Of a stretch of DNA of 64,000 nucleotides, positions 58,125 through 64,000 are shown in pieces (positions within the stretch are counted from its first letter, which is position 1; each line of letters begins with the position of its first letter). The DNA comes from Planococcus shixiaomingii. Lineage in GTDB: Bacteria > Bacillota > Bacilli > Bacillales_A > Planococcaceae. Position numbers and translations under genes: made by a program. The DNA lies in NCBI RefSeq assembly GCF_030413615.1, contig NZ_CP129236.1, positions 3,270,001-3,334,000 on the forward strand, given 5' to 3'. The notes beneath the pieces are model-generated. The model did not search any database. It saw only the letters and a program-made list of their open reading frames with translations, and was not told where the DNA came from.

Positions 58125-59156
58125 ATGATTCAATTCGAGGGAGTCACCAAAACCTACCAGTCAGGGAAACAAGAAATCCACGCGTTAAACGGCATCGACC
58201 TGACAGTGGAAACCGGAGAGATTTTCGGCGTCATCGGTTTTAGCGGTGCTGGAAAAAGCTCACTCATCCGTACCGTCAACCTACTGGAACGCCCTACTAA
58301 AGGGCTCGTGAAAATACACGGCAAAGACATTTCCACTTTATCCAGCAAAGAAATACGGAAAACGCGTAAAGACATCGGAATGATCTTCCAGCATTTTAAT
58401 CTGCTGAATTCCAAAACAGTTTTTCACAATGTGGCAATGCCACTCATTTTAGCGAATACACCAAAAGACAAAATTAAAGATCAAGTGAAAAATTTGCTCG
58501 ATTTTGTCGGCCTTGCTGACCAGGCCCAGAAATACCCGGATCAATTGTCGGGCGGACAAAAGCAGCGCATCGGGATTGCCCGCGCTCTTGCTACGAACCC
58601 TTCCGTTCTCCTTTGCGATGAAGCAACATCTGCACTGGATCCTCAAACGACCCAATCAATTTTGGATCTGCTCCGGAAAATTAACCGCGAGTACAATATC
58701 ACCATTTTGCTGATCACACACGAAATGGGTGTCATTCGGGAAATATGCGACAAAGTGGCTGTCCTGGAAGCCGGAAAAGTCATTGAACAAGGCAGCGTTT
58801 TTGACATTTTCACTAACCCGCAGCAGCCGACAACCCAGCGCTTTGTCCGTTCCGTCATGAACGATGAACTGCCGGAATCGCTGCTGCAGCAAATACAGAA
58901 TGCCGGAAGCAATCATTCCATTTACCGCATTCAGTTTCACGGGAAATCAGTTGGGCGGCCGCTCATATCTCAAGTATCCCGTGAATTCAATCTTGATCTC
59001 AATGTGCTGTTCGGCAACATCACGGAACTTCAAGGCAGGCCATACGGCAATTTGATTGTCGAATTTATTGGCGACCGCGCTGAAATCATCCGTGCTTTAA
59101 CCGCAATCCAAAACAGCGACGCCACGGTTGAGGAGGTACAAAACTATGCTAGTTGA
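58125..59156 (+). CDS. metN: Methionine ABC transporter ATPase
   Basis: A 343-residue ABC ATPase with C-terminal NIL regulatory domain (about 265-340), which binds methionine and inhibits transport. Walker A GFSGAGKSS (about 38-46), signature LSGGQKQRIG (about 140), Walker B LLCDEATSALD with catalytic Glu, H-loop ITHEM. First gene of the S-box operon; overlaps metI by 11 bases. RBS AAGGAGGAAG. Confidence 0.94.
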   Translation: MIQFEGVTKTYQSGKQEIHALNGIDLTVETGEIFGVIGFSGAGKSSLIRTVNLLERPTKGLVKIHGKDISTLSSKEIRKTRKDIGMIFQHFNLLNSKTVFHNVAMPLILANTPKDKIKDQVKNLLDFVGLADQAQKYPDQLSGGQKQRIGIARALATNPSVLLCDEATSALDPQTTQSILDLLRKINREYNITILLITHEMGVIREICDKVAVLEAGKVIEQGSVFDIFTNPQQPTTQRFVRSVMNDELPESLLQQIQNAGSNHSIYRIQFHGKSVGRPLISQVSREFNLDLNVLFGNITELQGRPYGNLIVEFIGDRAEIIRALTAIQNSDATVEEVQNYAS

Positions 59157-59796
59157 TAACGAACAAATTTTAGAAGCTCTGTGGGAAACCGTTTATATGA
59201 CGGGCGTCTCTTTTATCTTCTCATTGGTAATTGGATTGCCGCTCGGTATTTTGCTGGTGGTGACCCGGAAAGGACACCTGCTTCAAAATGAACCTGTCTT
59301 CAAAGTGTTGAATGTTCTTATCAACATTTTCCGTTCAGTACCTTTTATCATTTTGATGGTCGCAATCATCCCGTTGACCCGGCTGATTGTCGGGACATCG
59401 ATTGGAACAGCAGCAGCGATCGTCCCGCTCGTCTTTTACGCAGGGCCTTATATCGCCCGGCTGATCGAGAACTCTTTGCTTGAAGTCGACAAAGGCGTCA
59501 TCGAAGCGGCTCAAGCGATGGGCGCATCACCTGGTCAGATCATTTTCCGTTTTCTCATACCGGAAGCGCTCAGTTCACTCGTTTTAGCCTTAACGATTGC
59601 CATTGTCGGTTTGATCGGTGCATCAGCGATGGCCGGCGCGATTGGCGGAGGCGGCCTTGGCGACTTAGCTATTACATATGGCTACCAGCGATTTGATACG
59701 CTCGTCATGGTATTGACTGTCGCGATACTTGTCGTGCTGGTGCAAGGCGTACAGTCGTTTGGCAATATTTTATCGAAGCGTGTACGGCGCAGTTGA
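59146..59796 (+). CDS. metI: Methionine ABC transporter permease
   Basis: About 216 residues, five to six membrane helices, with the permease coupling motif EAAQAMGASPGQIIFRFLIPEA (about 121-142; Glu, Ala and Gly kept). The start at 59146 has GAGGAGGTAC upstream inside metN; the ATG at 59128 is unsupported. Called metP in Bacillus. Confidence 0.93.
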   Translation: MLVDNEQILEALWETVYMTGVSFIFSLVIGLPLGILLVVTRKGHLLQNEPVFKVLNVLINIFRSVPFIILMVAIIPLTRLIVGTSIGTAAAIVPLVFYAGPYIARLIENSLLEVDKGVIEAAQAMGASPGQIIFRFLIPEALSSLVLALTIAIVGLIGASAMAGAIGGGGLGDLAITYGYQRFDTLVMVLTVAILVVLVQGVQSFGNILSKRVRRS

Positions 59797-59841
59797 GTTT
59801 TTACAACATCGAACAAACTAAATTATTGGAGGAATTATCAC

Positions 59842-60681
59842 ATGAAAAAAATTACAGCACTTTTACTTTTGGCATTAACAGTTTTGATTTTGGCAGCATG
59901 CGGGGGCGGCGACGAAAAAGGCGCTGAAGGAAACAGAAAAGTTACACTTGGCATTAGCGGTTCAGATACAACAATTTGGGACTATGTAGCGAAAAAAGCA
60001 GAAAAAGAAGGAATCGACCTTGAGATTGTTACTTTCTCTGATTATGTAGCTCCAAATATTGCACTAGGTGAAGGCGAATTGGACTTGAACGCTTTCCAGA
60101 CCATTTCTTATTTTGATGAATTTGTTGCTGAACATAAGCTTGATATCGTACCAATCGGTTCGACTGTAATTGCTCCAATGGGCCTATACTCAGATAAGTA
60201 TAAGTCACTTGAAGAACTTCCAGAAGGCGCTCAAATTGCTTTGCCTAACGAAGCGACAAACATGGGCCGCGGACTATTGCTTCTTCAAGAAGCTGGCTTG
60301 ATCGAATTATCCGATGATGCGGGACTTACAGGAACAGCAAAAGATATTACAAAAAACCCGAAAAACATCGAACTTGTTCCAATGATTTCTGGCCAAACAC
60401 CACGCGCAATGGCTGACGTGGCAGCTTCTATCATTAATAACGGTATTGCAGTTGATGCAGGCTTGAACCCGACAGAAGACCCTATCGCCCGTGAAAGCGC
60501 AACAGCAAAACCGTATATTAACTTGATTGCTGCCAGCAAAGAAAACGCGGATGATCCCGATTTCTTAAAAATCGTTGAACTATACCAACAAGATGATACA
60601 AAAGATTTCATCATTGAACATACAAAAGGCGCTCAAATTCCATCATTCGTTCCTGTAGAAGAATTAGTCGATTACCAATAA
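59842..60681 (+). CDS. metQ: Methionine ABC transporter substrate-binding lipoprotein
   Basis: A 279-residue NlpA-family protein. Lipobox LAAC (about residue 20) followed by GGGDEKG; then VTLGISGSDTTIWDYV, the ELDLNAFQTISYFDEF segment (about 80-95) and LPNEATNMGRGLLLLQEAGL. Binds D/L-methionine at the outer membrane face and delivers it to MetNI. RBS GGAGGAATT. Confidence 0.94.
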   Translation: MKKITALLLLALTVLILAACGGGDEKGAEGNRKVTLGISGSDTTIWDYVAKKAEKEGIDLEIVTFSDYVAPNIALGEGELDLNAFQTISYFDEFVAEHKLDIVPIGSTVIAPMGLYSDKYKSLEELPEGAQIALPNEATNMGRGLLLLQEAGLIELSDDAGLTGTAKDITKNPKNIELVPMISGQTPRAMADVAASIINNGIAVDAGLNPTEDPIARESATAKPYINLIAASKENADDPDFLKIVELYQQDDTKDFIIEHTKGAQIPSFVPVEELVDYQ

Positions 60682-60700
60682 AACCAAAGGAGGAAAATCA

Positions 60701-61903
60701 ATGACAGTCATTCAAGAAGCGGCACAAACCATCTCCCAGTCAATTGAATCAAGACGTGCAGAGTATATCGCGACAAGCCAAGCCATCCATGCCAAACCGG
60801 AAATCGGCAACGAAGAAGTGTTCGCCAGCGCTACACTGGTGGAATTGCTTGAAAATGCCGGGTTCACTGTAGAGACCGGCGTAGCCGGCCATGAAACTTC
60901 CTTTTACGCAAGCAAGGAAAGCAGCTTGCCCGGTCCGACGATTGCTTATCTGGCGGAATATGATGCACTTCCGAAAATCGGCCATGCATGTGGCCATAAC
61001 ATTATTGGGACGACGAGTGTGGCAGCAGCTATTGCGTTGTCCGAAACATTTGCCACGACCGGCGGGCGCGTGGTCGTTCTTGGTACGCCGGCTGAAGAAG
61101 GCGGCCCGAACGGCAGCGCGAAAGGCAGTTTTGTGAAGCACGGTCTTCTTGAAGGCATCGATGCAGCTTTAATGATTCATCCGTCCGCAAATACGGCGAT
61201 TACCGGTCCGTCTCTTGCTGTCGATCCGCTTGATTTTCATTTTTACGGCAAGCCGGCACATGCCGCTGCTTCACCTGAACAGGGCATCAACGCACTGGAT
61301 GCAGTCATTCAACTGTTCAATGGTGTCAATGCGCTGCGGCAGCAATTGCCATCCGATGCGCGCGTCCACGGGATTATCACACACGGCGGTGATGCCCCGA
61401 ATATCATTCCGGAATATGCTTCTGCCCGCTTCTTCATCCGCGCGGACTCCTGGAAGAAAACATCGGACACCGCCCGCAAAATCCGAGCCATCGCTGAAGG
61501 AGCAGCCTTGGCGACTGGCGCAACAGTAAAAATCGAACGATTCCAAAATGAAGTAAAAGATTTGGTGCTGACGGATGCGCTTGATGCTATTGTGCGAGAG
61601 GAATTGCAAAGCGTCGGCGAAGAGGTTGCTTCTTCCCGTGCATCGGGCCTAGGTTCGACTGATGCAGGCAATATCAGCTACGAAGTGCCGACTGCCCATC
61701 CTTACATCAAAATCGGCCCTGATGACTTGATCGCCCACACTGTAGAATTCCGGGAAGCCGCAAAATCGGAAGCCGGCAATGAAGCGTTGATTAAAGGTGC
61801 GAAGGCGCTTGCTAATACCGGTTACCGTTTATTGACAGATGCCGGGTTGTTAGCAGAAGTGAAAAAATCACACGCGAAGGCTTTAGAAGAAAAAGCTAGG
61901 TAA
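60701..61903 (+). CDS. M20 family amidohydrolase in the methionine uptake operon
   Basis: A 400-residue M20 (PM20D2/AbgB-like) metallopeptidase. Marks: the N-terminal AIHAKPEIGNEE, AYLAEYDALPKIGHACGHNIIG (about 85-106) with ligand Cys/His, catalytic Glu pair in GTPAEEGG (about 128), His in LMIHPSANT, a bacterial exopeptidase lid domain, and AHTVEFREAA near the end. Members cut the amide of N-acyl or aminobenzoyl/dipeptide compounds. It starts 19 bases after metQ and ends at the operon terminator, so it is under the same SAM riboswitch. A role in freeing methionine or another thio-amino acid from an acyl or peptide form after uptake is inferred. Confidence 0.88.
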   Translation: MTVIQEAAQTISQSIESRRAEYIATSQAIHAKPEIGNEEVFASATLVELLENAGFTVETGVAGHETSFYASKESSLPGPTIAYLAEYDALPKIGHACGHNIIGTTSVAAAIALSETFATTGGRVVVLGTPAEEGGPNGSAKGSFVKHGLLEGIDAALMIHPSANTAITGPSLAVDPLDFHFYGKPAHAAASPEQGINALDAVIQLFNGVNALRQQLPSDARVHGIITHGGDAPNIIPEYASARFFIRADSWKKTSDTARKIRAIAEGAALATGATVKIERFQNEVKDLVLTDALDAIVREELQSVGEEVASSRASGLGSTDAGNISYEVPTAHPYIKIGPDDLIAHTVEFREAAKSEAGNEALIKGAKALANTGYRLLTDAGLLAEVKKSHAKALEEKAR

Positions 61904-61911
61904 AGTTAAGC

Positions 61912-61949
61912 AAAAGGGAGGGTTCCGGTAGACGGAACCCTCCCTTTTT
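61912..61949 (+). terminator. Terminator of the metNIQ-amidohydrolase operon
   Basis: AAAAGGGAGGGTTCCG/CGGAACCCTCCCTTTTT stem, 16 bp. Confidence 0.92.
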
Positions 61950-61978
61950 GTGTGCAGAATCATATTTTGTTAGTTATG

Positions 61979-62062
61979 GTGCGTATTTATCTCTCAACAG
62001 AGCGTATTTTAACTTTTGTGACGCATATTTTCACCTTTACAGTGCATATTTCCAAAATTTAA
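61979..62062. repeat. Tandem array of four 21-bp units, second type
   Basis: Units begin at 61979, 62000, 62021 and 62042, exactly 21 bases apart, each opening with a GWGCRTATTT-like decamer (GTGCGTATTT, GAGCGTATTT, ACGCATATTT, GTGCATATTT) followed by 11 variable, T-rich bases. Same period as the array at 7439 but an unrelated core. It lies directly upstream of the pepT promoter. Confidence 0.75.
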
Positions 62063-62070
62063 TCTTTTCA

Positions 62071-62079
62071 TGCTAAAAT
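62071..62079 (+). promoter_or_regulatory. Candidate extended -10 element of pepT
   Basis: TGCTAAAAT, 32 bases before the pepT ATG. Confidence 0.45.
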
Positions 62080-62110
62080 ATGATTACTACATATATAGGA
62101 GGATTCATCT

Positions 62111-63337
62111 ATGCTTGAAACGTTAATCGAACGACTTGTGCGCTATGCAAAAATCGATACACAATCAGATTTTACCGCTGCCTCCACCCCTTCTACTCCA
62201 GGACAATGGAATTTGCTGCATGAATTGGAGCGGGAAATGAAAGCTATTGGCCTTGAAGAAGTCGGGATGGATGAACATGGCTATTTGTTCGGTACACTTC
62301 CTTCTAATACAGACAAAGAACTTCCTGTCGTCGGCTTTTTAGCGCACGTTGATACGGCGACGGATTTTACCGGCAAAAACGTCAATCCTCAGCGCGTCGA
62401 AAATTACGATGGCAATGATATTCCGTTAAGTGAAAAGATTGTCATGTCCCCTAATGATTTTCCGGCATTGAAAGATTATGCCGGCCATACGCTGATCACT
62501 ACAGACGGTACAACGCTGCTCGGCGCCGACAACAAAGCCGGCATCGCCGAAATCATGACAGCGATGGAATACTTGGTCCAGCATCCGGAAATCAAGCACG
62601 GTAAAATCCGTATCGCCTTTACTCCTGATGAAGAAATCGGCAAAGGGCCGCATAAATTTGATGTTGCAAGATTCGGTGCAGAGTTTGCTTACACAATGGA
62701 CGGCGGTCCGATTGGCGAATTACAATACGAAAGCTTTAACGCCGCAGCAGCTACACTGACGATTCAAGGAAAAAGCGTCCATCCCGGTTCTTCCAAAAAC
62801 AAAATGGTCAATGCGTCAACAGTGGCCATCCAATTCCAGCAAGAAATGCCGCAAAATGAAGTGCCTGAGCTGACAGAAGACTATGAAGGCTTTATTCACT
62901 TGAACAGCTTCCAAGGCAATGTGGAACAAGCAGTGTTGTCCTACATCATCCGCTATTTCGACAAAGAGGAATTTGAAGCGAAAAAAGCCCACATGCAGCA
63001 AGTGGCTGAAAAACTGCAAGCTAAATACGGCAGTGATGCAATCCAACTTGAGATTGAAGACCAATACTATAATATGCGCGAGAAAATCGAGCCGGTGATG
63101 GAAATCGTTGATGCAGCAGAAACGGCGATGAACACGTTGGGCATTGAACCGAACATTGTCCCTGTACGAGGCGGTACAGATGGTTCCCAATTGTCTTATA
63201 TGGGCATGCCGACACCGAATATTTTTACCGGCGGCGAAAACTACCACGGAAAATACGAATTTATTTCTGCAGAAAACATGGAAAAAGCTACTCAAGTCAT
63301 TGTAGAAATCGTCCGGGCAATGAAACAAAAGCGCTGA
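62111..63337 (+). CDS. pepT: Peptidase T (tripeptide aminopeptidase)
   Basis: A 408-residue M20B dizinc aminopeptidase that removes the N-terminal residue from tripeptides in the cytoplasm. Zinc ligands and catalytic residues: His in [11 protein letters not shown] (about 78), Asp in [14 protein letters not shown] (about 140), EE in [11 protein letters not shown] (about 174), Asp in [13 protein letters not shown], and final His in NYHGKYEF (about 379). [15 protein letters not shown] is a PepT mark. RBS TAGGAGGATT. Monocistronic. Confidence 0.94.
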   Translation: MLETLIERLVRYAKIDTQSDFTAASTPSTPGQWNLLHELEREMKAIGLEEVGMDEHGYLFGTLPSNTDKELPVVGFLAHVDTATDFTGKNVNPQRVENYDGNDIPLSEKIVMSPNDFPALKDYAGHTLITTDGTTLLGADNKAGIAEIMTAMEYLVQHPEIKHGKIRIAFTPDEEIGKGPHKFDVARFGAEFAYTMDGGPIGELQYESFNAAAATLTIQGKSVHPGSSKNKMVNASTVAIQFQQEMPQNEVPELTEDYEGFIHLNSFQGNVEQAVLSYIIRYFDKEEFEAKKAHMQQVAEKLQAKYGSDAIQLEIEDQYYNMREKIEPVMEIVDAAETAMNTLGIEPNIVPVRGGTDGSQLSYMGMPTPNIFTGGENYHGKYEFISAENMEKATQVIVEIVRAMKQKR

Positions 63338-63356
63338 CATTTATGTAATGCAATAC

Positions 63357-63397
63357 AAAAAAGCCATTCAACTTTTGAAGTTGAATGGCTTTTTTTA
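63357..63397. terminator. Bidirectional terminator
   Basis: AAAAAAGCCATTCAACTT/AAGTTGAATGGCTTTTTTT stem between convergent genes. Confidence 0.9.
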
Positions 63398-64000
63398 GAT
63401 AATGCTCCGTCCATTTTGAGCTAATGCGTAATGAATGCCATGCTGTAAAGTCTGGAAGCAATTGAATTTTGATAAGTTGATGCCGGATTCAGCGATGATC
63501 ATGCTCATTTGGGGCGAAATGCCGACCAAGATGGTGGATGTTCCGATCAAGGAAGCTGTCGCTCCGATCTTATCGATCAAACTAGCGGCATGAGTAGTGA
63601 AATTATTATTGAGCCCGGTTAAATCCAATACCAAGTATTTCGATTTATGAGTCGGCAGATTTTGCAAAGTTTTCACAAGCAATTCTTCTGCACGCTCCTC
63701 ATCATAAGTGCCAAGCAATGGAACGACTACGATATCTTCTAAAACAGGAATGATCGGCGAAGAAATCTCTTTAATCAATTCGTTCAATTCTCTTGTTTTT
63801 TCTTCTACCAAGTTTTCCAGCTGATCGATTTGTTCAGCTTCTTTTGAACGCGCCAACCGGTGGATATTTTTTTCAATGGTTTCTTCGGAAGGAAAATACT
63901 CGACAATGGTTTCCGGGAATCCTTCAATTTGAGAATGAACGGTTTTATACCAGATATTTCGGCCAAAAAGTTTTGTGAAGATCCCCGCGTAATGCGCTGG
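63395..64000 (-). CDS. RsbR-type STAS-domain protein (5' end outside window)
   Basis: The frame stays open from the stop at 63395 to the window edge, giving at least 201 residues. The TTG near 63856 is only an internal codon. The visible N-terminal part (LFGRNIWYKTVHSQIEGFPE) is followed by a helix and coiled-coil linker (about EEKTRELNELIKEISSP) and a C-terminal STAS domain (SPIIPVLEDIVVVPLLGTYDEERAEELL; LVLDLTGLNNNF; GISPQMSMIIAESGI). This is the plan of RsbR paralogs of the stressosome, which relays stress to sigma-B. The usual RsbR Thr phosphosites seem only partly kept. Confidence 0.83.
   Translation of the reverse strand, partial: PAHYAGIFTKLFGRNIWYKTVHSQIEGFPETIVEYFPSEETIEKNIHRLARSKEAEQIDQLENLVEEKTRELNELIKEISSPIIPVLEDIVVVPLLGTYDEERAEELLVKTLQNLPTHKSKYLVLDLTGLNNNFTTHAASLIDKIGATASLIGTSTILVGISPQMSMIIAESGINLSKFNCFQTLQHGIHYALAQNGRSII

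Overview
The window is a chromosomal segment of a low-to-moderate-GC Gram-positive bacterium. The AGGAGG-type ribosome binding sites, GTG/TTG starts, S-box (SAM-I) leaders, catabolite-responsive elements and a Lia-type envelope-stress operon place it in Bacillales. Gene content and the GC-rich intergenic repeats suggest Planococcaceae (Planococcus/Planomicrobium-like); the family is an inference and the genus is not proven. I see no rRNA, tRNA, transposase, prophage or CRISPR. The region is mostly core-like, and its novelty lies in intergenic repeats, very small coupled genes and a few atypical proteins.

Left part (1-13.9 kb): a small coiled-coil protein, an ABC-F ATPase, a phospholipase-D-like membrane protein, an ECF sigma factor without a visible anti-sigma gene, a CNNM/CorC transporter, an M20 dipeptidase, a PlsY-like acyltransferase, DegV, a DUF2804 protein, a glycerophosphodiesterase-like protein lacking key catalytic residues that follows tryptophan 2,3-dioxygenase, a YusW-like lipoprotein and a double GNAT protein.

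Middle (14-34 kb): a heterodimeric ABC exporter, an EamA transporter, a CopC-CopD pair, a PAS-GGDEF-EAL protein, a split threonine/serine exporter, a zinc alcohol dehydrogenase, a secreted beta-propeller protein, an AlaX-type tRNA editing protein, a lipid kinase, and a lysine-catabolism-like set (aldehyde dehydrogenase, lysine 6-dehydrogenase/saccharopine dehydrogenase family, acyl-CoA dehydrogenase) with a cre site upstream.

Right part (34-64 kb): an Mta-like MerR regulator with an acidic insertion, coupled to a 46-residue zinc-ribbon protein; a CitA/CitB-type two-component system next to a tripartite tricarboxylate transporter (tctCBA); TrhO; a 2-hydroxyacid dehydrogenase; DedA plus a metallophosphoesterase, divergent from liaIH-FSR; a second two-component system with a 49-residue membrane protein encoded between regulator and kinase; and a methionine block. 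That block has metYX and metNIQ transcribed divergently, each behind its own SAM-I riboswitch, with a PlsY-like gene between them and an M20 amidohydrolase behind metQ. PepT and a truncated RsbR-type STAS protein end the window.

Intergenic DNA carries two unrelated 21-bp-period tandem arrays, a family of hairpin elements with conserved flank and loop but variable stems, and inverted-repeat elements. These are the strongest undescribed signals here.
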